Part shown: positions 34,624 through 46,231 of the stretch, one piece after another
How the letters are laid out: each line of letters starts with the position of its first letter
How positions within the stretch are numbered: position 1 is the stretch's first letter
Assembly (NCBI RefSeq): GCF_009697225.1
Contig: NZ_WIND01000001.1
Coordinates: 186,001 to 250,000 of the forward strand
Direction: 5' to 3'
DNA length: 64,000 bases
Source: Halovulum marinum
GTDB taxonomy: Bacteria; Pseudomonadota; Alphaproteobacteria; Rhodobacterales; Rhodobacteraceae
The notes under the pieces: model-generated
The model's input: only the letters and a program-made list of their open reading frames with translations
What the model was told of the DNA's origin: nothing
Databases searched by the model: none
Made by a program: the position numbers and the translations under genes

Positions 34624-35634
34624 ATGATCGAAGACCGCAGGATCGCCAGTTCAGTCAAGGCCCGGCAAGCCATCGACCTGGCCGAGGAGCATGGCATCGC
34701 CGTCACCCCCGAGGTGTTCGAGATCCTGTCGCGACACATCGACGGGTCCAGCGCCGAGCTGTGCGCCGAGGTCGAGACCGCGCTGGCCGCCCCTGCCGAT
34801 GAGCGGACGGCGCGGCTGATGCGCGTCCGTGCCGATCACTGCGGCGAGCAGAATTTCCCGAAGGAGCTGGAACGGGTGCGCGCGATGCTGGCCACCGAGC
34901 TGTCCGAGGTCAGCGCCCGGCTGACCGAGGGGATCCGGGGCAATCTGCGCATGACCGACGAGCTGCGCCGCAGCCTGCGCGACCTCGCCGGCTTCGTCAC
35001 CCGCGAGGAGCTGCAGATGCTCTGCCGGCATCTCGTGCTGTCGGGGCGCGCGCATCTCGACGACACCCGCTCGGTCTCGGACCAGCTGGAACGGACCCGT
35101 GGCCAGCTGAAGTCGATGGAGCGCGAACTGGCGACGCTGCGCGAGGCCGCCTCGAAGGACCATCTGACCGGCCTGCCGAACCGCCGCAGCCTGGAGGAGC
35201 GGCTCGATATCCTGCTGGCCGAGGCCGATCCGTTCTGCCTGGCGCTGATCGACCTCGACAACTTCAAGGCGGTCAACGACGGCTGGGGACACGCCGCCGG
35301 CGACAACGTGCTGCGCGGCATCGGGCAGATCCTGCGGCGCGACACCAAGGGCAAGGATTTCGCCGCGCGCCTGGGCGGAGAGGAGTTCGTGCTGGTGCTG
35401 CCGGACACGCCCCTGCCCGGCGCCGCCAAGCTGTGCGAGTCGATCCGCGACGCCTTCGGCGAGATCATGTGGGTCAGCCAGTCGACGCGGCAGCAGATCG
35501 GCCATCTGACCCTGTCCGCCGGCGTCACCCGGCGGCGGCAGACGGACGACGCGCTGTCGCTGCTGGCGCGTGCCGACGGCTATCTCTACGAAGCCAAGAA
35601 CGGCGGCCGGAACCAGATCTGCGCCGGCCCCTGA
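34624..35634 (+). CDS. Diguanylate cyclase (GGDEF domain)
   Basis: 336-aa cytoplasmic protein. The N-terminal helical region (residues 1-165) has no named domain. A coiled linker (LERTRGQLKSMERELATLRE) leads to a GGDEF domain: DHLTGLPNRRSLEER, LALIDLDNFKAVNDGWGHAAGD and the active motif ARLGGEEFVLVLP (about residue 250). The metal- and GTP-binding residues are present, so it should make cyclic di-GMP. The inhibitory I-site RxxD is replaced by KGKD. There are no membrane helices. The ATG at 34624 follows GGGGGG; a TTG at 34597 is possible. Confidence 0.92.
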   Translation: MIEDRRIASSVKARQAIDLAEEHGIAVTPEVFEILSRHIDGSSAELCAEVETALAAPADERTARLMRVRADHCGEQNFPKELERVRAMLATELSEVSARLTEGIRGNLRMTDELRRSLRDLAGFVTREELQMLCRHLVLSGRAHLDDTRSVSDQLERTRGQLKSMERELATLREAASKDHLTGLPNRRSLEERLDILLAEADPFCLALIDLDNFKAVNDGWGHAAGDNVLRGIGQILRRDTKGKDFAARLGGEEFVLVLPDTPLPGAAKLCESIRDAFGEIMWVSQSTRQQIGHLTLSAGVTRRRQTDDALSLLARADGYLYEAKNGGRNQICAGP

Positions 35635-35676
35635 CGCCGACCGGCCCCTGAAGCCACCCCTGACGCCGGCCCCTGA
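35624..35676 (+). repeat. Three copies of an 11-bp stop-containing repeat
   Basis: CCGGCCCCTGA occurs at 35624, 35641 and 35666. The first copy includes the stop codon of the diguanylate cyclase gene. Similar in nature to the duplicated stop region at 22266. Confidence 0.7.
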
Positions 35677-35766
35677 CCGCGCGTCAGCCGCCCTTGTCCC
35701 CGCCCGCCCCGCGCCGCAGACTGGCGCCGGGACCGCCCCAGCGGCCCGCACCGGGAGGGACGAGAC

Positions 35767-36948
<1,182 letters not shown>

Positions 36949-36977
36949 CCGGGCGCGCGCCGCGCCCACCCGGGGAA

Positions 36978-37760
36978 TCAGTCCAGGATCCGGCGCAGTT
37001 CCGCCTCGAAGCCGCGCGGATCCTCGGCGTGCGGCCAGTGGCCGAGCCCGTCCAGCGTCACCACCTCGACCCGCGGCAGCAACGCGCGCACCGCCGGCAG
37101 GCGGGCGTCGCCGACATAGTCCGACGCGCCGCCGCGCAGCAGCGCCGCCGGGCCCTCGAACGGACGCACATTCGCCGGAAAACCCATGATCAGCGGTATC
37201 TGCCCGGCCAGCGCCGCAAGATTCAGCTTCCAACGCGCGCCGCCATTCTCGATCGCCAGGCTCTGCAGCAGGAAGGCGCGCAGCGCCGGCTCCTCGACAT
37301 GCGGCTTCAGCTGGGCGTCGGCGTCGGACCGGCGGCCCACCCGTCCGAGGTCGACCGCCTGCATCGCCGCCACCATCGGCGCCTGGCTGTGGGCGTAGGC
37401 CACCGGCGCGATGTCCGCGACGATCAGCCGGCGCACGCGGTCCGGCGCCTGCCCGGCCAGCACCATCGCCGCCTTGCCGCCCATCGAATGGCCCAGCACG
37501 TCGGCCACGCCGCCGAACCGGTCGATCACCCCGGCCAGATCCTCGGCCATCGCCGGGTAGGAATGGTCGTCCGACCACGGGCTGTCGCCGTGATTGCGCA
37601 TGTCGACCGCGACCACCGGCCGGGCATCGCCGAGGCGCTTGGCGATGACGTTCCAGTTCCGCGCCGACCCGAACAGCCCGTGCGCGATCACCAGCGGCAC
37701 GGCGCCGGGACCGGCGCCGGTTCCGCCGCCGGGACCGGGATACTCAAGAAGGTTCAACAT
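36978..37760 (-). CDS. Alpha/beta hydrolase (YbfF-like)
   Basis: 260-aa alpha/beta-fold hydrolase. LVIAHGLFGSARNWNVIAKRL holds the oxyanion HG motif, DVLGHSMGGKAAMVLA the nucleophile Ser (about residue 94), and LDGLGHWPHAEDP the catalytic His near the C terminus. It is closest in pattern to YbfF-type esterases acting on short acyl esters or thioesters. The substrate is unknown. Confidence 0.9.
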   Translation of the reverse strand: MLNLLEYPGPGGGTGAGPGAVPLVIAHGLFGSARNWNVIAKRLGDARPVVAVDMRNHGDSPWSDDHSYPAMAEDLAGVIDRFGGVADVLGHSMGGKAAMVLAGQAPDRVRRLIVADIAPVAYAHSQAPMVAAMQAVDLGRVGRRSDADAQLKPHVEEPALRAFLLQSLAIENGGARWKLNLAALAGQIPLIMGFPANVRPFEGPAALLRGGASDYVGDARLPAVRALLPRVEVVTLDGLGHWPHAEDPRGFEAELRRILD

Positions 37761-37920
37761 CCGCGCGCTCCTCTGCCTGGGCGTCTGGCGGGGGCGGGCC
37801 TAGCACGTCGCCGACCGGACCGCCAGAACGGGACCGCGGCGCAACACCGCCATATTTGTCACCGGATTGTGCGCGACATTACTTCGGGAACCGTCGGGCA
37901 AGCTGGTACGTTACCTGAAC

Positions 37921-38145
37921 ATGTTGGAAGCCGCATTCATCATTCTGGTCTCGGGCTGCAGCCACGACGGCGCAACCTGTACCCCGGTCGACCGGATCGA
38001 GGTCGCCGCAAGCACGCGTGCAGCCTGCGAGCAGCAGCTGGACGCCGCGCTCGGCAGCGCCACCGCCGACTGGCCGGTGTTCACGGCAGAGTGCCGCCGC
38101 GCCGACACGTTGCCGCCCCTGCTGGTGGCGGAGCTTCCCGACTGA
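37921..38145 (+). CDS. Small Cys-containing putative exported protein
   Basis: 74-aa product MLEAAFIILVSGCSHDGATC... with a short hydrophobic start and a possible lipobox (LVSGC), and four Cys residues spaced across the chain. The hydrophobic segment is short for a normal signal peptide, and no clear ribosome site is seen. The pattern looks like a conserved small protein, but the assignment is weak. Confidence 0.5.
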   Translation: MLEAAFIILVSGCSHDGATCTPVDRIEVAASTRAACEQQLDAALGSATADWPVFTAECRRADTLPPLLVAELPD

Positions 38146-38610
38146 GCCACCGCTCCGCCGTCCGTCCGCCGCGGCGCGTGGACTTTGCCGGCCCGGGGTG
38201 TGACGATTGCTACATGCAGCCGGCGGGGTTCGCCTTACCATCGGTCCATCGACGCGCACCCGGGCGAACGCCCTTCCCGGTTCGGACGCACGGGCGGCAT
38301 ACCGGCGCATCGGTGTTCATACCGGACAGGCAACTGTCCACAATCATATTTTCAAGCTGCCGGACGGGGGGTCATTGCCGGCCCGCGACAACACCCGCCC
38401 GGCACCCCGGCGGTGTCAAGCGACGCCGCCGGGGCTCGCCGCGCTTCGGGTCGCGTTCCCAATCGCCGCAGCCCCGACCGGGCGCGTTTCCTCCGCCCGC
38501 CTGTCGCCGCAGGTGCGACACCGCCGCCGACGGCCCGCGCGGCGTCGGCAATGGTGCGTAAACCCGGAATGGGGTAAGCAATCTGCGATTCACCCGGACA
38601 CGGATGCCCA
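38146..38610. other. 465-nt spacer without a recognisable gene
   Basis: The codon pattern is irregular and short frames on both strands show no family likeness. No terminator or CtrA box was found. It may be a decayed gene or the long 5' region of the sulfotransferase pair. Confidence 0.45.
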
Positions 38611-39435
38611 ATGCCGTCACAAGACAACATAACGCGCCCCATCTCGCTGATATCGCACGGCCGCTCCGGCACGTCGCTGGTGATGAACATCCTGCGCGGC
38701 CACCCCGGCATGGTCACCGTGGGCGAGACCGCGCAGATGATCTTCGGCATCTGGCATTCGCTGGAAAAGGCCAAGGGCATCATCCGCCCCGACCCCGAAC
38801 TGGGCGGCGCCGACAACCACGACGCCCGCTGCGCCAAGGCGGTCCGCGCGGCGATGCTGGCGACATTTCCCGACACCGGTCACAAGGACTGGATGCAAAA
38901 GCCCATCAACCTGCCCTGGGTGATGCGCCACTTCCCGAAGACGATGAAGATGAGCGCCCGCTGCGCCTGGTACTGGAACGCCTTCAACACCTGCTTTCCC
39001 GACAGCCGCACGATCACCATCCTGCGCCATCCCTACGACGTGGTGCTGTCCTCGGCCGAGTACTGGAACGTGCCGCACCGCCGGGCCTGGCAGGGCGTGG
39101 TGCAGATGGCCGAAATCATCGATCACCCCGAATCGAACATCGACTTCGCGATCTCGCACGCGCGGCTGGCCGCCGACCCCGACCCCGAGATCGCCCGCCT
39201 GCTGGACCACCTGGGGCTGGAGCGCGCCGCAGCCTGCTTCCAGGCCGCCGACAAGGTCTACGTCCCGCGGCGGAAAGAGAACAACGTGCCCAAGAACGAA
39301 CTGCCGGACCATGTCAGCCGCGGCTTCTCGCGCAAGGCCGACTGGGACAAGATCGACGTCTCGCAGTTCAGGGAAAACGAGCGCGAGATCGTCGAGCGGA
39401 TGTGGGCCCGGTTCGGCGAATCCCTGGAGTTCTGA
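38611..39435 (+). CDS. Sulfotransferase family protein 1
   Basis: 274-aa PAPS-dependent sulfotransferase-like protein. LISHGRSGTSLVMNILRGHP (residues 11-30) is the 5'-phosphosulfate loop, and ITILRHPYDVVLSSAEYW (about 135-152) contains the 3'-phosphate motif RHPYD. A third helix-rich region ends FSRKADWDKIDVSQF. It is cytoplasmic, with no membrane segment. It is the first of two tandem paralogues 6 nt apart. The acceptor is unknown. Confidence 0.85.
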   Translation: MPSQDNITRPISLISHGRSGTSLVMNILRGHPGMVTVGETAQMIFGIWHSLEKAKGIIRPDPELGGADNHDARCAKAVRAAMLATFPDTGHKDWMQKPINLPWVMRHFPKTMKMSARCAWYWNAFNTCFPDSRTITILRHPYDVVLSSAEYWNVPHRRAWQGVVQMAEIIDHPESNIDFAISHARLAADPDPEIARLLDHLGLERAAACFQAADKVYVPRRKENNVPKNELPDHVSRGFSRKADWDKIDVSQFRENEREIVERMWARFGESLEF

Positions 39436-39441
39436 GCGCAC

Positions 39442-40272
39442 GTGCCCAACCCCGACAACATCACGTCGCCGGTCACGCTGGTGTCCTACGGCCGGTCGGG
39501 CACCTCGCTGGTCCACCGCGTGCTGGGCGCGCACCCAGAGGTCGACGCCTGTGGCGAGACGCAACCGCTGATCTTCGGCACCTGGGAGGCGACCAGCCGG
39601 GTGCGCCACGTGATCCGCCGCGACACCCACCTGCCCGGGGGCGTCGATTTCGACGCGCGCTGCGCCAAGGCGGTGCGGGCGGTGTTCCTGGCCCATTTCG
39701 ACGCGCCGGAAAAGCCGCGCTGGGCGCACAAGCCGATCAACCTGCCCTATACCTTCGACCGGCGGCAGAAGGACAACCCGCGCAAGATGGCACGCGCGCT
39801 GGACAGCTACTGGCCGATCATGAACGCCTGCTTCCCCGACGCCGCCAACATCACCGTGCTGCGCCACCCCTATGACGTGGCGCTGTCGGCGCAGGCCTAT
39901 TGGGGTCACCCGATCGAGCGGATCTGGCGCCACATCGTGCGCATGGCCGCGGTCATCGACCACGCCGACAGCCCGATCCGCTTCGCCGTCAGCCACGCCC
40001 GCATGTCGCAAGAGCCCGAGGCCGAGATCGCCCGGCTGCTGGACCATGTCGGGCTGAGCCAGGACCCGGCCTGTTTCGCCGCCTCCGAAATGGTCTATGT
40101 CAGCAAGCGGGGCGCGGGGGCGAAGCCGAAGGCGAAGATGACCGACCACGTCGCGCGGGCGTTCTCGCACAAGGACCGCTGGTCCGAACTCGACCGGTCG
40201 AGCTTCACCGACGCGGACCACGAGGTGCTCACCGCCATGTGGGCGCGCTTCGGCGAGACCCTGACCTTCTGA
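39442..40272 (+). CDS. Sulfotransferase family protein 2
   Basis: 276-aa paralogue of the preceding gene. LVSYGRSGTSLVHRVLGAHP and ITVLRHPYDVALSAQAYW align with the same motifs, and DARCAKAVRA, KPINLP and CFPD are shared word for word. The GTG start is 6 nt after the first gene's stop. The clear but incomplete similarity points to an old tandem duplication with possibly different acceptors. Confidence 0.85.
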   Translation: MPNPDNITSPVTLVSYGRSGTSLVHRVLGAHPEVDACGETQPLIFGTWEATSRVRHVIRRDTHLPGGVDFDARCAKAVRAVFLAHFDAPEKPRWAHKPINLPYTFDRRQKDNPRKMARALDSYWPIMNACFPDAANITVLRHPYDVALSAQAYWGHPIERIWRHIVRMAAVIDHADSPIRFAVSHARMSQEPEAEIARLLDHVGLSQDPACFAASEMVYVSKRGAGAKPKAKMTDHVARAFSHKDRWSELDRSSFTDADHEVLTAMWARFGETLTF

Positions 40273-40341
40273 GCCGCCCCCTTGCAACCGGGGCCAATCT
40301 TGACTACTCCGCAGCCCGTCCCGATCCGAAGGCGCAATTCC

Positions 40342-41574
<1,233 letters not shown>

Positions 41575-41820
41575 GCCCGGCCGCTCGGCCTCCCGCAGGA
41601 ACCGGCCGAAAGATCCGGGCAGCCGCGCCGGCGCCGGTTCCGGGGCAGCCGCGCGCCCGGATGGAGACCCCGGCCCGGCGGCGGCGGTGCGGCATCGTCC
41701 GGATCGGAGACTGCCGTCGCGGTAGCGACCCGCGGCAGTTTCGCCGCTCGCGGCCGGAATCGCGTTTTTGGCTTTCCCGCCCGCGCGCATGCTGTGCTAG
41801 CCTTGGTCGGAAGCTCCGCC

Positions 41821-42618
41821 ATGACCGTCGTTCTTGCACATCCGCCGATCCTGACCCCGCGCCTGCGGCTCGATCCGCTGGCGCCGGGCGATATCGAGCC
41901 GCTCGCCGAAACCGTGTTCTCCGACCCGGAGGTCATGCGGCACCTGGCCCATGACATGCGTGCGCCGGACGCCGCCCGGCACGCGGCGGCGCGATGGGCC
42001 TGCGGCCCGGGCAGCCCGTTCGCCGCGGTCTGGAACGGTGGCGGCCTGGGCCCGTTCGCGATCCGCTCGCGCAGCCCCGCGCTCGCCCCCCCCGGCCGGT
42101 TTCTCGGGGTGTCCGGCTTCTACCTGCCGCGCGACGGCGACCGGCTGTCGGGCGAGTTCTTCCACGCCCTCGGCCGCGCCTGGCACGGCCGCGGGATCGG
42201 CACCGAGGCGGCCCGCGCCGCCGTCGCCGCGGCGCGCCGCCGGGGCCGGCTGGGCACGGTCTATGCGGTGTGCTGGGACCGGCAGAACCCGGCCTCGGTA
42301 CGGGTGCTGCGCCGCGCCGGGTTCCGGCCCTCGGGCCGGATCGAACTGCTGGAGGAATACAGCGCCGAGCGGCTGGAGGGGATCCGCGCGTGGGAGCTGG
42401 CGCGCTTCGCCGCGCAGCCGGCGGCGGCGCGGACGCGGGACGCGGCGGTCACCGCCGGCAAGCTGGCGATCATCGGCCGCGAGCTGGGCGCGGCGCGCGC
42501 GTGGCTGGACCGGCTGCTGGAGCTGACGCCGACGGCGGGGCACGACGCGGCGCGGCAAAGCTTCGCGGTCGAGGTGCAGACCGTCGGACTGGCCTATCTG
42601 CTGCTGCCGCCGCGCTGA
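41821..42618 (+). CDS. GNAT family N-acetyltransferase
   Basis: 265-aa RimJ/RimL-like acetyltransferase. TPRLRLDPLAPGDIEPLAE opens the fold, and acetyl-CoA binding is in WHGRGIGTEAARAAVAAAR (about residue 125-145), followed by NPASVRVLRRAGFRPSGRIE. About 85 residues follow the domain (AVTAGKLAIIGRELGAARAW...), which is longer than usual for simple GNATs and unassigned. The target is unknown. Confidence 0.85.
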   Translation: MTVVLAHPPILTPRLRLDPLAPGDIEPLAETVFSDPEVMRHLAHDMRAPDAARHAAARWACGPGSPFAAVWNGGGLGPFAIRSRSPALAPPGRFLGVSGFYLPRDGDRLSGEFFHALGRAWHGRGIGTEAARAAVAAARRRGRLGTVYAVCWDRQNPASVRVLRRAGFRPSGRIELLEEYSAERLEGIRAWELARFAAQPAAARTRDAAVTAGKLAIIGRELGAARAWLDRLLELTPTAGHDAARQSFAVEVQTVGLAYLLLPPR

Positions 42619-42719
42619 GCCGGCCGGTGATCCTGCGGAGTCGCGGCGGTGCCGCGACACGCCCCCGAGCCCGCGCCGCCGGGGCGGCACGGGCGGCGGG
42701 TGGCGGCGCGACGCCCTAC

Positions 42720-43199
42720 TCACTCGGCGGTCGCGGCCTCGGCCACGCCGGCGAACAGCGCGTCCAGCTCGGCCGCCAGCGACTCGAGCTCGGCGCCGCC
42801 CTCATCGGCGTAGGGTGCGAACACGAAACTGGGCTTCTTGTAGGACAGCGTCGCCGAGCCGTCCTCGTTCTCGGTGACGTAGAACCGCACCGGCGCCTCG
42901 ATCATCGCCGCGGTCGACAGGTTCAGGATCTTCACCGCGTAGTCGTTGTTGAAGGCGCCGATCACCAGGTTGCCGGGAATCTCGACGCCCCGCTTCGCGG
43001 CGGCACCGGTGGGCCCGGCCTGGGTGACGACCGCCAGATCGGATTCGCCGATGGCGGCACGGGTCGCCGCGACCAGCTCGTCATGCGACTTCGGCGTGGG
43101 GCGCACCTCCCACCCGTCGCGCGGGGTCAGGTCGGCGGCGTCGGCGGTGGCCAGGCTCAGGGCAAGCACGGTTGCGGGGGCCAGCAGGTGGCGCAGCAT
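42720..43199 (-). CDS. DUF302 periplasmic protein
   Basis: 159-aa protein with a signal peptide (MLRHLLAPATVLALSLATADA/AD) and a DUF302 domain (AATRAAIGESDLAVVTQ, VIGAFNNDYAVKILNLSTAAMIEAPVRFYV). The family is small alpha/beta proteins of unknown role, often near redox or metal genes. Divergent from msrA. Confidence 0.88.
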   Translation of the reverse strand: MLRHLLAPATVLALSLATADAADLTPRDGWEVRPTPKSHDELVAATRAAIGESDLAVVTQAGPTGAAAKRGVEIPGNLVIGAFNNDYAVKILNLSTAAMIEAPVRFYVTENEDGSATLSYKKPSFVFAPYADEGGAELESLAAELDALFAGVAEAATAE

Positions 43200-43358
43200 C
43201 GGTGTCCTCCTCGGTCTGTGGGTGCGGGCGGGGCCCGCGTTGCGGTAAGACTAGCGCCCCGCGGCTCGCGCGCAGTGACAAAGCCGTGAGACGGCGGCGG
43301 CGGCGCTTGCCGCGGCGGCGCGCGGGCCGCAGTCTTTGCGCAAAGAGGGAGGACACCG

Positions 43359-43979
43359 ATGAACCCGCTGCTCGCGACGCTGCCGATGCCGGTTCTCGTG
43401 CTGGCGCTGATGCTGGGAGCCGCGCCTGCGGCGCAGGCCGAGGATCTGCGCAAGATCGTCGTCGCCGGCGGCTGCTTCTGGTGCGTCGAGGCCGATTTCG
43501 ATCAGGTCGAGGGGGTGACCGCCACCGTCTCGGGCTATGCCGGCGGAACCCTGGACGCGCCGACCTACAAACAGGTGGTCCGCGGCGGCACCGGGCACCT
43601 GGAGGTGGTCGAGATCAGCTACGACGCCGATGTCGTCAGCCACGAGCGCATAGTCGAGCTGTTCCTGCGCTCGATCGACCCGACCGACGCCGGCGGGCAG
43701 TTCTGCGACCGCGGCCACAGCTACACCACCGCGGTGTTCGCCGCCACGCCGGAGGAACGCGCCACCGCCGAGGCCGAGATCGCCGACGCGGCGGCGCTGA
43801 TCGGCGCCGAGATCGTCACCCCGGTGCGCGACGCCGTCACCTTCTGGCCGGCCGAGGAGTATCACCAGGACTACTACCGCAAGAACCCGCTGCGCTACAA
43901 AAGCTACCGCCAGGGCTGCCGGCGCGACGCGCGGGTCCGGCAGCTCTGGGGCGACGAGGCGCCGTTCGCCGGCAGCTGA
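43359..43979 (+). CDS. msrA: Exported peptide-methionine (S)-S-oxide reductase MsrA
   Basis: 206-aa MsrA with a signal peptide ([19 protein letters not shown]... to AQA/ED), so it repairs oxidised methionine outside the cytoplasm. The catalytic Cys is in [14 protein letters not shown] (about residue 40). [15 protein letters not shown] and AEEYHQDYY are conserved, and a resolving Cys is in [16 protein letters not shown]. No msrB is adjacent. Confidence 0.95.
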   Translation: MNPLLATLPMPVLVLALMLGAAPAAQAEDLRKIVVAGGCFWCVEADFDQVEGVTATVSGYAGGTLDAPTYKQVVRGGTGHLEVVEISYDADVVSHERIVELFLRSIDPTDAGGQFCDRGHSYTTAVFAATPEERATAEAEIADAAALIGAEIVTPVRDAVTFWPAEEYHQDYYRKNPLRYKSYRQGCRRDARVRQLWGDEAPFAGS

Positions 43980-43982
43980 GCC

Positions 43983-45221
43983 TCAGATCGCCCCGGCGCC
44001 GAGCAGGGCCAGCCCGGCAACGGCGCCGGCGAGTACCAGCACGTGCATCGGCCAGGGCCGCCACAGCGCCGCCGCGGCGAACAGCGCCAGCAGCGCCAGC
44101 TTCGGCCGCTCCAGGCTGGCCGGACCGGCCGGCATCAGCGCCGCCTCGGCCAGGTAGACCGCAAGGTTCAGCACCACGCCGACCACCGCCGCCGAGACCC
44201 CGGCCAGCGCCCGGCGCAGCAGCGGCTGGCGCTCGACCGCGGCGACGTAGGGCGCGACCGCCAGGATCAGGGTGAAGCTGGGCGCGAAGGTGTAGAAGGT
44301 CGCCAGCGCCGCGGTCAGCGCGCCCTGCCCGCTGCCGGCCCCGGCGAAGAAGCCGGCATAGGTGGTCACCAGGATCAGCGGCCCCGGCGTCGCCTCGGCG
44401 ATGGCCAGGCCGTTGAGCATCTGCGCCGGCGTCAGCCAGCCGTAGATCTCGACCGCGCGCTCGGCGACATAGGGCAGCAGCGCGTAGGCGCCGCCGAAGG
44501 ACACGAACGCGGCGGTGGTGAACAGGTAGGCGATGCCGTCGAAGGGATCGGCGCCGAACAGCGCCCGCACCCCCAGCCAGACGGCGGCGATCAGCCCCAG
44601 CCCCGCCGCCAGCGTGCGCGCCACCTGGCCGGCGCTGAACGGGGCACCCGCCACCGGCTGCGGCGGCGCCTTCGGCGGCAGCAGCAGCCCGGCCAGCGCC
44701 GCCAGCCCGATGATCAGCGGAAACGGCAGCCCCGCGCCCCAGAGCAGCCCGAACGCCGCGCCCGCCAGCGCCCAGTCCGCCGGCCGGGCGAGCGCGCGCC
44801 GGCCGAGGTTGACCACTGCGCGGGCGACGATCACCAGCACCGCCGGCTGGATGCCGTAGAACACCGCCGCCACCAGCGGCATCTGCCCGTGCGCCGCGGC
44901 GATCCACGCCAGCAGGATCATCAGCGCCGCGCCCGGCAGGATGAACGCCAGCCCCGCCGCCAGCCCGCCGGCAAGCCCGTGCAGCCGCCAGCCCAGCCAG
45001 GTCGCCAACTGCTGCGCCTCGGGGCCGGGCAGCACCATCGCCACGCTCAGCCCGTTGGCGAAGTCGCCGTCGCGGACCCAGCGGCGGCGCTCGACGATCT
45101 CGTCGTGCATCAGCGCGATCTGTCCGGCCGGACCGCCGAAGGACAGCAGCCCGATCTTCAGGTAGATCGCCAGCGCCTGCGCAAGCCTGATCTTGCGCTC
45201 CGGCTCGCTCGCCGCGCTCAC
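43983..45221 (-). CDS. chrA: Chromate transporter ChrA
   Basis: 412-aa CHR-family inner-membrane protein of the long, two-half type. Each half carries its signature: LLSFGGPAGQIALMHDEIV (about residue 25) and FVSFGGAYALLPYVAERAV (about 250), with PGP motifs in AMVLPGPEAQQLA and ATPGPLILV. It expels chromate. The GTG start overlaps the stop of the upstream rhodanese gene by 4 nt. Confidence 0.94.
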   Translation of the reverse strand: MSAASEPERKIRLAQALAIYLKIGLLSFGGPAGQIALMHDEIVERRRWVRDGDFANGLSVAMVLPGPEAQQLATWLGWRLHGLAGGLAAGLAFILPGAALMILLAWIAAAHGQMPLVAAVFYGIQPAVLVIVARAVVNLGRRALARPADWALAGAAFGLLWGAGLPFPLIIGLAALAGLLLPPKAPPQPVAGAPFSAGQVARTLAAGLGLIAAVWLGVRALFGADPFDGIAYLFTTAAFVSFGGAYALLPYVAERAVEIYGWLTPAQMLNGLAIAEATPGPLILVTTYAGFFAGAGSGQGALTAALATFYTFAPSFTLILAVAPYVAAVERQPLLRRALAGVSAAVVGVVLNLAVYLAEAALMPAGPASLERPKLALLALFAAAALWRPWPMHVLVLAGAVAGLALLGAGAI

Positions 45222-45649
45222 CGTCGCCCCTCCGTATCCGCCACCGGCGCGGGCTCCGGCAGCGGCGTCATCTGCGCGCCGGCCGCCGCCAGCGCCGCGA
45301 ACCCGCCCCTGACATAGCGCGCCTCGCAGCCCGCCACCAGCGCCAGCGCGGTGGCGAAGCGGCTGACCTCGTGGCCGTGAACGCAGAAGAACGCCAGCGG
45401 CCCGGCCGCCAGGATCGGGTGGCCGAAGCCCAGCGTCAGCGGGTCGATCCACGCCGCCCCGTCGAGCCCCTGCCGCGACGCCGCCCGCACCGCCGCCTTG
45501 CGCACGTCCAGCAGGCGGACGCCGCCCGGTGCGCCGCGCAGCACGTCACCGGCCGAGACCGAGGGCAGCCGGAAGTCGTCACCGGCCGCCTCCGTGACGG
45601 CCGCATGTGGCAAGGTCGCGTTCGGGAGGTTCGCATCGTCGCACGTCAT
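45218..45649 (-). CDS. Rhodanese-like protein of a chromate operon
   Basis: 143-aa single rhodanese domain. GVRLLDVRKAAVRAAS opens the domain, and the active-site loop is FFCVHGHEVSRF with Cys at about residue 88. Such proteins accompany chrA and are thought to handle sulfur or chromate chemistry. Coupled to chrA by a GTGA overlap. Confidence 0.82.
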   Translation of the reverse strand: MTCDDANLPNATLPHAAVTEAAGDDFRLPSVSAGDVLRGAPGGVRLLDVRKAAVRAASRQGLDGAAWIDPLTLGFGHPILAAGPLAFFCVHGHEVSRFATALALVAGCEARYVRGGFAALAAAGAQMTPLPEPAPVADTEGRR

Positions 45650-45819
45650 GGCGCACCCTTCGGTTCAGGGTTGCGCGATGCTTGGGCGCATGCCGGTGTC
45701 CAGGGGATCGCTGGCCCCGCGCGCCGAGTATCGGCCCGGCGCGGCCGGCGTGCAAGTCCCGTGGCGGCGTCTCGGGCGGACCGACCCGCGATCGGGCCCC
45801 GCCCGCAGGCGAACCCGCG

Positions 45820-46098
45820 TCAGAAGAAGTTCTGGGCGATGACGATGCGCAGCGCGTAGATCGCGACGATGACGATCAGCGGGGTGATGTCCAGCCCCGA
45901 CATCTGCGGCAGCACGCTGCGGATCGGGCGGTAGATCGGCTCCAGCAGGCGGTTCAGCCCGGACCAGAACTGGTAGACCAGCGGCTGGCGCAGGTTCAGC
46001 ACCTCGAAGCTGACCAGCCAGCTGATGATCACCTGCGCGAGCACCAGGAACCAGACGATGTCCAGCACCAGCAGCAGGATCTGTCCCAGCGATGTCAT
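45820..46098 (-). CDS. YggT family membrane protein
   Basis: 92-aa protein with two hydrophobic segments (ILLLVLDIVWFLVLAQVIISWL and ITPLIVIVAIYALRIVI) around the conserved NRLLEPIYRPIRSVLP loop. The family is linked to envelope or division functions and potassium, without a firm activity. The start follows AAGGAGA. Confidence 0.9.
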   Translation of the reverse strand: MTSLGQILLLVLDIVWFLVLAQVIISWLVSFEVLNLRQPLVYQFWSGLNRLLEPIYRPIRSVLPQMSGLDITPLIVIVAIYALRIVIAQNFF

Positions 46099-46231
46099 GC
46101 CCGTTCTCCTTGCGTCGGCCCGTTGCCCATGTAACCCCGGCCCGGCGGGCAGGCAAGCCCGCCCGGAAGCGGCGGGAAGGTGACGCGACGGCGCGCTTGA
46201 CACCGGGCCGCCGCCGGCATCGCTTCGGCGC

